Of a stretch of DNA of 64,000 nucleotides, positions 39,068 through 52,125 are shown piece by piece (the first letter of the stretch is position 1; the number at the start of each line of letters is the position of its first letter). The stretch comes from Aerolutibacter ruishenii. Lineage in GTDB: Bacteria; Pseudomonadota; Gammaproteobacteria; Xanthomonadales; Xanthomonadaceae. The position numbers and the translations under genes are program-made. The stretch is taken from assembly GCF_007830115.1 (NCBI RefSeq), contig NZ_VLKP01000001.1:186001-250000 (forward strand). Reading direction: 5' to 3'. The notes under the pieces are model-generated. The model searched no databases. It was not told the origin of the DNA and worked only from the letters and a program-made list of their open reading frames with translations.

Positions 39068-40798
39068 TCAGGCGTCCTCGGTGACGCGCAGCACTTCCTC
39101 GATGGTGGTCTGCCCGGCCAGCGCCTTGGCGATGCCATCCTCGTACATGGTGCGCATGCCGGCCTGCCGCGCGATCTGCTCGACCTCGCCCATGCCGGCG
39201 TGGCGCATCACCGCGCGGCGCAGTTCGTCGTTCATCACCAGGAATTCCATGATGGTGGTGCGGCCGAGGTAACCGGTCGGCGCCAGCGCCGAAGCGCGCG
39301 GGTGGTAGAGGAAGATCTCGCCCTCGGGCTGGTAACGGCGCAGGCTGAATTTCTCGATTTCCTCTGGCGACGCCGGATACTTCTCCGCATGCGTCGGCTC
39401 CAACCGGCGCACCAGCCGCTGGGCGAGGATGCCGTTGATGGTGGAGGTCAGCAGGTAGTCCTCCACGCCCATGTCCAGCAGGCGGGTGATGCCGCCGGCG
39501 GCGTTGTTGGTATGCAGCGTGCTCAACACCAGGTGGCCGGTGAGCGCGGACTGGATCGCGATGCGACAGGTCTCCAGGTCGCGCATTTCGCCGATCATGA
39601 TGATGTCGGGATCCTGGCGGACAATGCTGCGCAGCGCATGGGCGAAGTCCAGCCCGATCTGCGGCTTGGCCTGGATCTGGTTGATGCCTTCGATCTGGTA
39701 TTCGATCGGGTCCTCGACGGTGATGATCTTCACGTCGGGGGTGTTGAGCTTGCTCAGCGCGGTGTACAGCGTGGTGGTCTTGCCCGAGCCGGTGGGACCG
39801 GTGACCAGCAGGATGCCGTGCGGCTGCTCCAGCACCTTCTGGAACTGCGGCAGGAAGTGGTCGGTGAAGCCCAGCCGCTTGAAGTCGAACACCACCGTCT
39901 CGCGGTCGAGCAGGCGCATCACCACGCTCTCGCCGTGCGCGGTGGGCACGGTGCTCACGCGCAGGTCCAGCTCCTTGCCCTGCACGCGCAGCATGATCCG
40001 GCCGTCCTGCGGCAGGCGGCGCTCGGCGATGTTGAGCTTGGCCATGATCTTGATGCGGCTGATCACCGCGGCGGTGAGGTTGACCGGCGGGCTTTCGCCG
40101 TCGATCAGCACACCATCCACGCGGTAGCGCACCTTCAACCGGTTCTCGAACGGCTCGATGTGGATGTCGGAGGCGCGCAGTTCCACCGCGCGCTGGATGA
40201 TGAGGTTGACCAGGCGGATGACCGGCGCCTCGGAGGCGAGGTCACGCAGGTGCTCCACGTCTTCCAGGTCGCCACCACCCTCGCCTTCGGCGGTCTCGAT
40301 GATCGCACCCATCGCGCTGCGGCCCTGGCCGTGCCAGCGCTCGACCAGATCGTCGATTTCCGAGCGTAGCGCCACCTGCGGGCGAACCTCGCGACCGGTG
40401 GCCAGACGCACGGCATCGAGGATGTAGGTGTCCTGCGGGTCAGCGACCAGCACGTCGACGGTGGTCTCGGTCTCGGCCACCGGGCAGACATGGAACTGCT
40501 TCATGAACTTGATGGTGAGCGCGCTGCCCTCGGGCGGCAGCTCGGGCAGGTCCTTGGCGCTGACCAGCGGCAGGGCCAGGACCTCGGCCACGGTCTCGGC
40601 GTGGTCCCGCTCCGAGACCAGGCCCAGTCGGGCGAGCAGCGCCAGCAGTTGGCCCCCGGCCTCTTCCTGAAGGCGTCGCGCACGCCCGAGATCGGCCTCT
40701 TTCAGCCGCCCCTTGGCCAGCAACGCCTCGACAATGCGCGTCTCCACGCCGCCTTCAGCGGGCTGGATACTTCCTGTTTCCGTGACCACCGCGTTCAC
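39068..40798 (-). CDS. gspE: GspE (XpsE), type II secretion ATPase
   Basis: Hexameric cytoplasmic ATPase powering pseudopilus assembly. The start is a GTG at 40798 with GGAGG upstream (576 residues). There are two N-terminal XpsE-type domains, then Walker A GPTGSGKT near residue 330, the aspartate box GEMRDLETCRIA and the histidine box STLHTNNAAG. The CxxC...CxxC zinc module of many GspE proteins is absent: the segment after RLVRRLEP has no cysteine. It is first in the secretion run, with about 155 bases to purL. Confidence 0.96.
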   Translation of the reverse strand: MNAVVTETGSIQPAEGGVETRIVEALLAKGRLKEADLGRARRLQEEAGGQLLALLARLGLVSERDHAETVAEVLALPLVSAKDLPELPPEGSALTIKFMKQFHVCPVAETETTVDVLVADPQDTYILDAVRLATGREVRPQVALRSEIDDLVERWHGQGRSAMGAIIETAEGEGGGDLEDVEHLRDLASEAPVIRLVNLIIQRAVELRASDIHIEPFENRLKVRYRVDGVLIDGESPPVNLTAAVISRIKIMAKLNIAERRLPQDGRIMLRVQGKELDLRVSTVPTAHGESVVMRLLDRETVVFDFKRLGFTDHFLPQFQKVLEQPHGILLVTGPTGSGKTTTLYTALSKLNTPDVKIITVEDPIEYQIEGINQIQAKPQIGLDFAHALRSIVRQDPDIIMIGEMRDLETCRIAIQSALTGHLVLSTLHTNNAAGGITRLLDMGVEDYLLTSTINGILAQRLVRRLEPTHAEKYPASPEEIEKFSLRRYQPEGEIFLYHPRASALAPTGYLGRTTIMEFLVMNDELRRAVMRHAGMGEVEQIARQAGMRTMYEDGIAKALAGQTTIEEVLRVTEDA

Positions 40799-40904
40799 AC
40801 CGCCTCCGGCAAACCGTGGGGCCTGACTTTAGCAGGTGACGCGAGTGCCACGGATGAGCGGCCAAAGGAGTGGCGACTCGGTTCGCCCCTCCGCAACATG
40901 GGCG

Positions 40905-40941
40905 CCACGAAAGCCCCCGGCCGCGCGCACGAGCCGGGGGC
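40905..40941 (-). terminator. Probable terminator after purL
   Basis: A 9-bp perfect stem GCCCCCGGC / GCCGGGGGC with an eleven-base loop, beginning 14 bases past the purL stop and followed on the minus strand by TTTCGTGG. The U tract is short. Confidence 0.6.
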
Positions 40942-40954
40942 GGTGCGCGTCCCC

Positions 40955-44896
<3,942 letters not shown>

Positions 44897-44927
44897 GTCC
44901 GGGGAACCGTGCTACGTCGGGCCCGCC

Positions 44928-44933
44928 ATTGTA
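44928..44933 (-). promoter_or_regulatory. Candidate purL -10 element
   Basis: TACAAT on the minus strand matches five of six positions of the sigma-70 -10 and would give a leader of about 25 bases. No convincing -35 was seen. Confidence 0.35.
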
Positions 44934-44972
44934 ACCGAGGCCTCACGACGGCGTTGCCCAGCCGCCGGTTGA

Positions 44973-44995
44973 CCCGTGGTCCCTACCACCACGGG
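44973..44995. repeat. 8-bp inverted repeat upstream of purL
   Basis: CCCGTGGT and ACCACGGG pair perfectly around a seven-base loop, 40 bases upstream of the candidate purL -10. It could be an operator or the 3' part of a dsbC-side structure. It has no resemblance to the PurR consensus. Confidence 0.4.
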
Positions 44996-45037
44996 CCGTG
45001 GCTGACCCCATGCCGCACATGATCGGGGAGCCCCAAT

Positions 45038-45066
45038 CCAGGCCGCCACCCGAAGGGGCGGCCTGG
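45038..45066 (-). repeat. 10-bp inverted repeat beyond dsbC
   Basis: CCAGGCCGCC and GGCGGCCTGG pair perfectly around a nine-base centre that can fold further to a CGAA tetraloop. It lies about 60 bases past the dsbC stop on the transcribed side, with no U run, so at most a factor-dependent or processing hairpin. Confidence 0.4.
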
Positions 45067-45127
45067 CGTGACAGGCTCGTCTGCGGAAGCACCCCCGCAG
45101 GCTGCCCGCAGGGTTCCTGGTGCCCGG

Positions 45128-45985
45128 TCAGGCGCCAGTGGCGGGCTTGGCGGGGGCTGCCGCCGGCTTGGCATCCTCACCCGACAGACGGTCCAGCGTT
45201 GCACGCAACTGGGCAGGCGGCACGTAGCCACCGACCTGGGTGCCATCGCGGGTCAGGATCATCGGCGTGCCGGTCAGGCCGGCGCGCTGGCCCACGTCGT
45301 ACTGCATGCTCACCGTGTTCTTGCAGTCGACCATCTTGACCGCCTTGTCGGTCTTGGCATCGGTCAGGGCCTTCTTGCGGTCCGCCGCGCACCAGACGGA
45401 CACCATCTTCTTGTGGTCCTCGCTGCCGATGCCCATGCGCGGGAACGCGAGGTATTCGACGGCGATGCCCTGGCGGTTGTACTCGGCGATCTCGCTGTGC
45501 ATCTTGCGGCAGTAACCGCATTCCACGTCGGTGAATACCGTGACGGTGTGCTTGGGGTTGGGCGGCGAGAACACGATGCGCTCGCTGGCCGGGATGGTCT
45601 TGAGCAGGTCCACGCGCATGCCGGCGAGGGTGGCCTCGCTGAGGTTCTTCCTGGCCGCGACATCGAACAGCGCCCCGCCCGACCCCGGCAGGAACAGGTA
45701 CTTGCCGTCATCGCTGATGTACACGACCTGGCCACCGACGATCGCCTCGCGGAAACCGGGCAGGGGCGCGGCCGAGACCTTGTCCACGGTGACCTGCGGG
45801 CTCAGCTGGCGGATCGCGTCCACCGCGCGCGCTTCCGGCGTGCCGGCCGCCGGCTTGGCCGCGGTCACGGCCGCCGGATTGGCGCTGCTGGCCTGGGCGC
45901 CGGGCGCCTGGGCGGACTGCGGAGCCTGCTGGGCGCAGGCGGAAAGGCTGATCGCGCCGAGCGCGGCGATGAGGATGCGCTTCAT
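45128..45985 (-). CDS. dsbC: DsbC-type disulfide isomerase predicted to be a lipoprotein
   Basis: Periplasmic thiol-disulfide isomerase: thioredoxin domain with active site CGYC (in FTDVECGYCRKMHSE) and cis-proline loop GTPMIL, preceded by the DsbC dimerisation domain. The N-terminus MKRILIAALGAISLSAC is a signal peptide ending in a lipobox, so the protein should be lipid-anchored, unlike soluble E. coli DsbC. An alanine/proline-rich linker follows. I use the ATG at 45985 (285 residues); an ATG at 46003 adds six residues. xerD lies 142 bases upstream, the same neighbour as in E. coli. Confidence 0.92.
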   Translation of the reverse strand: MKRILIAALGAISLSACAQQAPQSAQAPGAQASSANPAAVTAAKPAAGTPEARAVDAIRQLSPQVTVDKVSAAPLPGFREAIVGGQVVYISDDGKYLFLPGSGGALFDVAARKNLSEATLAGMRVDLLKTIPASERIVFSPPNPKHTVTVFTDVECGYCRKMHSEIAEYNRQGIAVEYLAFPRMGIGSEDHKKMVSVWCAADRKKALTDAKTDKAVKMVDCKNTVSMQYDVGQRAGLTGTPMILTRDGTQVGGYVPPAQLRATLDRLSGEDAKPAAAPAKPATGA

Positions 45986-46127
45986 GAAGGGGATGTGTTC
46001 CATGGTGATTCAAGGATTGGACCGCGGCGCAGGACCGGGGTTCCAGCGGATTGTGTCACGACCAACGGCGTACCCGGCCGGGATGGGACCCGACGGTGGT
46101 GAAACCGCGATGCACGGCACCCTCGCC

Positions 46128-47081
46128 TCACCCCCGCGGATGGTGACGGGCGTGCAACTGCTTGAGCTGTTCGCGCGCGACCAGGGTGTAGATCTGCGTG
46201 GTGGACAAGGAGGCGTGGCCCAGCAGCATCTGCAGCGCACGCAGGTCGGCGCCGCGGTTGAGCAGGTGGGTCGCGAAACTATGCCGCAGGCCGTGCGGGC
46301 TGATCCGTCGCGGCTCGATCCCGGCCGCTGCCGCGTGCCGCTTGACCAGGTGCCAGAACTGCTGGCGCGTGGGCGCCTCGCCACTGGGCTCCAGGAACAG
46401 CGGTGCCAGCGCGCGGCGGCCGGCCAGTTGCGGGCGCGCGTGCGCCAGGTAGCGTTCCAGCCAGTGCTGCGCCTCTTCGCCCAGCGGCACCAGCCGCTCC
46501 TTGCTGCCCTTGCCAGTGACGCGCAGCGCGCCTTGGCGCAGGTTGACCGCGGTGGCCGGCAGGTTGACCAGTTCGCTCACGCGCAGGCCGGCGGCGTACA
46601 TCAGCTCCAGCATGGCGCGGTCGCGCAGGCCGATGGCCATGCCCGTGTCCGGTGCCGCCAGCAGCGCGTCGATCTCGCTTTCGGCCAGCGCCTTGGGCAG
46701 GGAACGGGGCAACCGCGGCGGCTCCAGCAGTCCAGTCGGGTCATCGCTGCGGTCACCACGGCGCAGCAGCCATGCATACAGCGCGCGCAGGGCCGACAGA
46801 AGTCGCGCGTTGCTGCGCGGCGAATAGCCTTCGCGGGTGCGCCAGGCCAGGTAGTCGAACAGCGCGGCACGATCGGCGCCGGCCAGGCCGCCGCCTCGCC
46901 CTTCGCGCCAACGGGCCAGTCCTTCGAGGTCGCGGCGGTAGCTGTCCAGCGTCAGCCGCGACAGCCCGCTCTCGGCCCACAAGGCTTCGAGGAACCGGCT
47001 GATGAGTGACTGGTCCGCGTCCGGCACGGGCGGCAATGCCATCACCCGTTGGCGGCGTTCGGCAGGGGTGCGCGACGTCAT
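46128..47081 (-). CDS. xerD: XerD, site-specific tyrosine recombinase
   Basis: Works with XerC at dif to resolve chromosome dimers. The 317-residue protein has the N-terminal SAM-like core-binding domain. The catalytic set is arginine in [11 protein letters not shown], lysine in [13 protein letters not shown], HxxR in [12 protein letters not shown], histidine in [13 protein letters not shown] and the terminal tyrosine of that same motif. Followed by dsbC on the same strand. No integrase-type genomic context surrounds it. Confidence 0.95.
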   Translation of the reverse strand: MTSRTPAERRQRVMALPPVPDADQSLISRFLEALWAESGLSRLTLDSYRRDLEGLARWREGRGGGLAGADRAALFDYLAWRTREGYSPRSNARLLSALRALYAWLLRRGDRSDDPTGLLEPPRLPRSLPKALAESEIDALLAAPDTGMAIGLRDRAMLELMYAAGLRVSELVNLPATAVNLRQGALRVTGKGSKERLVPLGEEAQHWLERYLAHARPQLAGRRALAPLFLEPSGEAPTRQQFWHLVKRHAAAAGIEPRRISPHGLRHSFATHLLNRGADLRALQMLLGHASLSTTQIYTLVAREQLKQLHARHHPRG

Positions 47082-47110
47082 GCCGGCAGCTTAGCGACTA
47101 TCCTTTCGTG

Positions 47111-47569
47111 ATGACATTGCCCTCCGACACCCCACGCGCGCTCATTGGCTGGCGCCTGCTGGCCCTGTTGTACGACCTGTTCCCGGTGCTGGCGCTGTGG
47201 ATGGTCGCCAGCGCGCTGTTCACCGCCGGCCACCAGCTGTCCGGTCACGGCGCGCGCGAGAACATCGCGCCTTTCAGCCTGCTGCAGTGGTTGCTGTGGC
47301 TGGCGTGCTGGCTGCTCACCGGCGCCTATGCCATCGCCAGTTGGCACCGCGGCGGCCAGACGCTGGGCATGCGCCCGTGGCGGTTGCAGGTATCAGGCGA
47401 GGACGGGGCTCCCGCGACGCTGCACGCGCTGCGCATCCGCTATGCGGTGGGCACCGTGTCGCTACTGGCCGCGGGCCTGGGGTTCTGGTGGGCGTGGATC
47501 GACCGCGATCGCCTCACCTGGCACGACCGTGCCAGCGGCACCCGACTGCGGCGACGGCCCAAGGCTTGA
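47111..47569 (+). CDS. RDD-family membrane protein
   Basis: Small membrane protein of unknown transport or structural role. From the ATG at 47111 it has 152 residues with the RDD pattern: an arginine in the first helix (GWRLLALLYDLFPVLAL), a second helix (LLQWLLWLACWLLTGAYAI) and a third (GTVSLLAAGLGFWWAWIDRD) with the closing aspartates. It is divergent from xerD with only 29 bases between. A -10-like TATCCT (47099-47104) would place the transcript start almost at the ATG. Confidence 0.87.
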   Translation: MTLPSDTPRALIGWRLLALLYDLFPVLALWMVASALFTAGHQLSGHGARENIAPFSLLQWLLWLACWLLTGAYAIASWHRGGQTLGMRPWRLQVSGEDGAPATLHALRIRYAVGTVSLLAAGLGFWWAWIDRDRLTWHDRASGTRLRRRPKA

Positions 47570-47584
47570 ATCCGCCCCCCGGCA

Positions 47585-48697
47585 TCAGCCGGAACGCCGA
47601 TGGAACAGCGCCATCGACACCATCACCATGATCAGCGTGGGCAACAGGTAAGCCAGGCGGAAGTCGAACTTGTAGACCTGGGCCAGCCGGACAAACTGCG
47701 TCTGCAGCAGCCAGAACGCCAGCGCGAACACGATGCCGATGAACAACCGCTTGCCCAGCCCGCCGCTGCGCAAGCTGCCGAAGGCGAACGGGATCGCCGC
47801 CAGCACCAGTGCCAGCGCATTGAGCGCGTAGAACCAGCGACCCCAGTACACCTCTTCGAAATCACCCGCATCCAGGCCGTTGCGCTGCCGGTAATCGATC
47901 ACCGCCTTCACCTCGGGCGACGGCATGTAGCGCGGCTTGGCCATGCCAGCGGTCAACGCGGCGGTATCCAACCGCGACTCCCACCGCTCCTGGGCCACCT
48001 GCTGACGCGACACCGAGCGTTCGCCGAAGGCGGTGCGGGTCACGTCGCGCAGCAGCCAGCCGCCGGGGCGGTGCTCGGCGACCTTGGCCACGGCCATCGA
48101 CTTGAGCCGCCCATCGGGTTCGAACTCGTACAGGCTGACGTCGCGCAGTTCCAGCCAGCGGTCCTGGCCGTTGTCCCGCTCGTCGCCGCCGCCGGCGTTC
48201 AGGATGACCGCGCCTTCGCGCGCCCACAGGCCGGAGTAACGCGCCACGATCAGGTCATTGGACTTGGCCGATGCCTTGAGCGCGGCGGCCTGCCGTTGGC
48301 CCCAGGGCGCCAGCGTCTCGCCATTCACCACCATCGCCAGGGTCAGCACCGCCAACGCGCCGGCCACGGTCAGGCTCAATCGCCGGCGTGACAGGCCCAC
48401 CGCGCGCAACGCGGTCAATTCCGAGCTTGCGGCCAGCTGGCCCAGGGCCATCAGCGCACCAATCACCGCGGCCGTGGGAAACAGGTTGTAGGCGCGCCAC
48501 GGCGTGCCGAAGGCCATGTAGGCCACTGCCTTGGGAAAGTCGTAGTTGCCCTTGCCGATGTCGCCGACCTCGCTGACCAGGCCCAGCATCAGGTCCAGGC
48601 CGAGCAGCACGGCCCAGGTCAGCAGCACCGAACCCAGCACCGCGCGCCCCAGGTAGAGGTCATGGATTTTGGGGAAGGCCCGCCCGAAAACCGCCAT
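47585..48697 (-). CDS. lptG: LptG, LPS export ABC transporter permease
   Basis: Inner-membrane permease that with LptF and LptB2 extracts LPS from the inner membrane. From the ATG at 48697 the protein has 370 residues. Its start overlaps the lptF stop by one base (TGATG). It has six membrane helices split by a large periplasmic beta-jellyroll domain (about 130-265), with SELTALRAVGLSRRRL forming the coupling helix toward LptB. Confidence 0.95.
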   Translation of the reverse strand: MAVFGRAFPKIHDLYLGRAVLGSVLLTWAVLLGLDLMLGLVSEVGDIGKGNYDFPKAVAYMAFGTPWRAYNLFPTAAVIGALMALGQLAASSELTALRAVGLSRRRLSLTVAGALAVLTLAMVVNGETLAPWGQRQAAALKASAKSNDLIVARYSGLWAREGAVILNAGGGDERDNGQDRWLELRDVSLYEFEPDGRLKSMAVAKVAEHRPGGWLLRDVTRTAFGERSVSRQQVAQERWESRLDTAALTAGMAKPRYMPSPEVKAVIDYRQRNGLDAGDFEEVYWGRWFYALNALALVLAAIPFAFGSLRSGGLGKRLFIGIVFALAFWLLQTQFVRLAQVYKFDFRLAYLLPTLIMVMVSMALFHRRSG

Positions 48698-49776
48698 CAG
48701 CGACGCCCCCACAGGCCGCCCGGGTGGCCATCGCGAACGTACATCCACATGCCCAGCAGAAGCAGCGGCAGCACCAGCCACCACATGCCCACGGCCGCAG
48801 GCAGTTTGCCGTCCTCCAGCCAGCCGCGCGCCATCAGCATCAGGCTGGTCGCCACCACGAACCCGAGGAACCCCATGAGCAGGTGGCCATAGCGCGCCTG
48901 CCGTGGCGATGAACGCGACAACGGCACCGCCAGCAGCGCGAACGCGAGCGCCAGCAGCGGCGGCGCCAGTCGTGCGTGCACCTGGGCGTTGGCTTCGGGG
49001 CGGTCATCGGCCAGCAGCGCCCACGTCGACATCACTTCCGGGTCCTTGGGATCGAACTTGCCCACTCCCGGCGGCAAGCGCACATCATTGCTGGCGTAGC
49101 GCAGCAGGCGATAGCCCAGCCCGTCGTGGCGCGGCCCCTCCACCTGGAAACCGTCCTCCAGGGTAAAGAAGCGCTCGCCATCCGGATGCACGGTCAGGTG
49201 TCCGCTGTTGGACGTGGTGATGTCCATCCGCTCGTCGGTCTGGCGGTGGATGAAAATGCGCTGGAAGCGGGTGCCGTCGCCCGACATGCCCCCCACGTAC
49301 ACCACGCCACCGCCCGGCAGTTCAGTGAACCGCCCCGGTTCCAGCCCTGCGATCAGCAGACTGCGATTGGCATCGCTGATCATCTGCTTGGAAATGCGAT
49401 GGGCCGTCGGCCCCAGCCACAGCGAACTCAACGCGATCACGGCCACCACCGGCCCCACCAGCATCATGACCGGCCGCAGCAGGCGGCGCGGGCCCACCCC
49501 GGCCGCGGTGATGACCGGCATTTCGGAATCGCGGTACAGCCTCCCGAAGCCGAGCATCACCCCCAGCAGCAGTGCGAGCGGCAGGATGATCGGCAGGTAG
49601 TTGAGGAACTGCAGCCCGATCTGCGCCAGCAGCAGCCCCGCCGGCACCCGGCCACTGCTGATGTCGCGCAGCACGTCGGCCAGTACCGCGCCCATGCTGA
49701 CGATCAGCAGCACCACCAGCACCGCGAAGGTGGACTGGGCGAGTTCGCTGAACAGGTAGCGGTCGAGCTTGGGCAT
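48697..49776 (-). CDS. lptF: LptF, LPS export ABC transporter permease
   Basis: Partner permease of LptG. From the ATG at 49776 (MPKLDRYLFSELAQST) the protein has 359 residues. It has three N-terminal and three C-terminal membrane helices around a periplasmic jellyroll, and a coupling helix at RDSEMPVITAAGVGPRRLL. The long upstream frame extension to 50367 overlaps pepA on the other strand and is a shadow. Divergent from pepA, as in many gammaproteobacteria. Confidence 0.95.
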   Translation of the reverse strand: MPKLDRYLFSELAQSTFAVLVVLLIVSMGAVLADVLRDISSGRVPAGLLLAQIGLQFLNYLPIILPLALLLGVMLGFGRLYRDSEMPVITAAGVGPRRLLRPVMMLVGPVVAVIALSSLWLGPTAHRISKQMISDANRSLLIAGLEPGRFTELPGGGVVYVGGMSGDGTRFQRIFIHRQTDERMDITTSNSGHLTVHPDGERFFTLEDGFQVEGPRHDGLGYRLLRYASNDVRLPPGVGKFDPKDPEVMSTWALLADDRPEANAQVHARLAPPLLALAFALLAVPLSRSSPRQARYGHLLMGFLGFVVATSLMLMARGWLEDGKLPAAVGMWWLVLPLLLLGMWMYVRDGHPGGLWGRR

Positions 49777-49984
49777 CGGGCCTCGGTGGGTTGGCGGCGC
49801 CCCGGTCCGTTTTTCGGGAATCCGGCACGGTGCTTTAGACTTGGGGGTTCGTCCGGCGATGCCGGGCCCGCGAGGGCCCCGCCCGCTGCACATTCTGGCC
49901 TGAAACGACCGTTCGCGCCGCCGGATTGTACGGAATGACGCCTGAAACGGCCGTATGGCCTCTGCACCTTCTGGAAACTGCCGC

Positions 49985-51475
49985 ATGACCCTCGAATTCG
50001 ACCTGAACCGCGACGCGCCCGCCTCCACCACCACCGACTGCCTCGTGGTGGGTGCCTTTGCGGACAACACCCTGACCCCGGCCGGCCAGGCGCTGGACAC
50101 GGCCAGCGGCGGCCGCCTGCACACCCTGCTGGAGCGCGGCGACGTCAGCGGCAAGACCGGCAAGACCGTCCTGCTGCACGACCTGCCGGGCGTGACCGCT
50201 CCGCGCGTGCTGGTGATCGGGCTGGGCGACGTGGGCAAGTTCGGCGTGCCGCAGTACCTCAAGGCCGTCGGCGATGCTGCCCGCGCTCTGAAGAGCGGCC
50301 CGGCGGCCGACGCGGTGTTCACCATCGCCGAAGTGCCGGTGGCCGGCCGCGACGCCGCCTGGAACATCCGCCAGGCCGTGATCGCCGCCGACCACGCCTG
50401 CTACCGCTACACCGCGACCCTCGGCGAGAAGGCGAAGAAGAAGGTCGAGCCGGGCCTGCGCACGCTGGCCATCAGCGGCAGCGACGAGACCGCACTGGCG
50501 CAGGGCAAGGCAATCGCCAATGGCGTGAAGTTCGCCCGCGAGCTGGGCAACCTGCCGCCCAACATCTGCAACCCGGGCTACCTGGCCGAGCAGGCGCAGA
50601 CCTTCGCCGGCAAGTTCGCGACCACCTCGTGCGAGGTGCTGGACGTGGCGCAGATGGAGGCACTGGGCATGGGTTCGCTGCTGGCCGTGGGCCGCGGCTC
50701 GGCCAACGCACCCAAGCTCATTGCGCTGCAGTACCGCAACGGCGGCGACGCCAAGCCCTACGTGCTGGTCGGCAAGGGCATCACCTTCGACACCGGCGGC
50801 ATCAACCTCAAGACCCAGGGCGGGATCGAGGAGATGAAGTACGACATGTGCGGCGCCGCCACGGTGATGGGCACGTTCGTCTCTGCGGTGGGCATGAACC
50901 TGCCGATCAACCTGGTGGTGGTGGTGCCGGCGGTGGAGAACATGCCCGACGCCGACAGCTACCGCCCGTCCGACGTGCTGACCAGCATGTCCGGCAAGAC
51001 CATTGAAGTGGGCAACACCGACGCCGAAGGCCGCCTGATCCTGTGCGACGCGCTGACCTGGGCTTCGAGGTTCGAGCCGGCCGCGCTGGTGGACGTGGCC
51101 ACCCTGACCGGTGCGTGCATGGTCGCGCTGGGCAAGTACGCCTCGGGCCTGATGAGCAAGCACGATGACCTGGCGGGCGAGCTGCTGGCCGCCGGCGAGA
51201 ACGTCTTCGACCGCGCCTGGCGCCTGCCGCTGTGGGACGAGTACCAGGGCATGCTGGATTCGACCTTCGCCGACGTCTACAACATCGGCGGCCGCTGGGC
51301 CGGCGCCATCACCGCGGGCTGCTTCCTGTCGCGTTTCACCGAGGGCCAGCGCTGGGCGCACCTGGACATCGCCGGCTCGGCCAGCGACGAGGGCAAGAAG
51401 GGCATGGCCACCGGCCGCCCGGTCGGCCTGCTGAGCCAGTGGCTGCTCGACCGCGCCGCGGCGCCGGCTGCCTGA
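49985..51475 (+). CDS. pepA: PepA, leucyl aminopeptidase (M17)
   Basis: Dizinc/dimanganese aminopeptidase; in E. coli it is also a DNA-binding accessory factor for Xer recombination at cer and a regulator of carAB. From the ATG at 49985 the protein has 496 residues. The metal and catalytic residues are in [16 protein letters not shown] and the signature [14 protein letters not shown]. The 208 bases to lptF include a GC-rich hairpin (GGGCCC GCGA GGGCCC) but no clear promoter. Confidence 0.97.
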   Translation: MTLEFDLNRDAPASTTTDCLVVGAFADNTLTPAGQALDTASGGRLHTLLERGDVSGKTGKTVLLHDLPGVTAPRVLVIGLGDVGKFGVPQYLKAVGDAARALKSGPAADAVFTIAEVPVAGRDAAWNIRQAVIAADHACYRYTATLGEKAKKKVEPGLRTLAISGSDETALAQGKAIANGVKFARELGNLPPNICNPGYLAEQAQTFAGKFATTSCEVLDVAQMEALGMGSLLAVGRGSANAPKLIALQYRNGGDAKPYVLVGKGITFDTGGINLKTQGGIEEMKYDMCGAATVMGTFVSAVGMNLPINLVVVVPAVENMPDADSYRPSDVLTSMSGKTIEVGNTDAEGRLILCDALTWASRFEPAALVDVATLTGACMVALGKYASGLMSKHDDLAGELLAAGENVFDRAWRLPLWDEYQGMLDSTFADVYNIGGRWAGAITAGCFLSRFTEGQRWAHLDIAGSASDEGKKGMATGRPVGLLSQWLLDRAAAPAA

Positions 51476-51518
51476 TCACCCGTCCTCTCGTCCCCCTGAC
51501 CTCCGGACCCGCGCCCGC

Positions 51519-51962
51519 ATGGCCAGCGCCGAGTTCTACCTGATCCAGAAGCCGCGGTTCCGCGAGGAGCCGCTGCTGCTGGTGTGCAAGCTGGCGCAGA
51601 AGGCGCATGACGCCGGACTGTGGACGCTGGTGCTCACGCGCGACGCCGCCCAAGCCGAGGAGCTGGACGACCTGTTGTGGTCGTTCGACGACGACGCCTT
51701 CGTGCCGCACCAGATCGCCGGCGTGGCCGACGAGGGTGACGAGGAAGACGGCGACCACCTGGCGCCGGTGCTGATCGCGCCGCCGTCGGTGGACACCGCG
51801 GTGCGCCCGCTGGTGATCAACCTGCGCGACAACCCGGTGGAAGGCAGTTTCGACCGAGTGCTGGAAGTGGTGCCGGCCGACGAATCCGCGCGCGGGCCCC
51901 TGCGCGAGCGTTGGCGCCAGTACCAGGCCCGCGGTCTGGAGTTGAAGAAGTACGACATGTAA
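51519..51962 (+). CDS. holC: HolC, DNA polymerase III chi subunit
   Basis: Clamp-loader accessory subunit that binds SSB and, through psi, the gamma/tau complex. The 147-residue product begins MASAEFYLIQKPRF, with the chi landmarks KLAQKAHDAGLWTLVLTRD, DDLLWSFDDDAFVPHQIAG and PLVINLRDNP. It follows pepA by 44 bases and precedes valS, the classic pepA-holC-valS order. A candidate psi partner is encoded at 56007-56492. Confidence 0.96.
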   Translation: MASAEFYLIQKPRFREEPLLLVCKLAQKAHDAGLWTLVLTRDAAQAEELDDLLWSFDDDAFVPHQIAGVADEGDEEDGDHLAPVLIAPPSVDTAVRPLVINLRDNPVEGSFDRVLEVVPADESARGPLRERWRQYQARGLELKKYDM

Positions 51963-52125
51963 TCCCGGCCTTCGAGGCGGCATAACCCGCTTCGATGGCC
52001 AAGCAGATCCTGGCTGACCCGCACACGGGTGAGGGCGCAGCCGCGACAACGCGACGCATGGCAAGGCCACCTTCGGCACCAGGCCACGTCGCGCGTCCAT
52101 CCAACTTACTGATCGCGACATCCCC

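Noticed and set aside
46128-47081. xerD as a phage or integron integrase
   Set aside because: Length, motifs and the dsbC neighbour fit housekeeping XerD. There are no attachment-site repeats or cargo genes nearby.
49840-49960. A GC-rich hairpin (GGGCCC GCGA GGGCCC) as a terminator or operator for lptF/pepA
   Set aside because: It lies between divergent genes with no U run. Short GC palindromes are common at this base composition.
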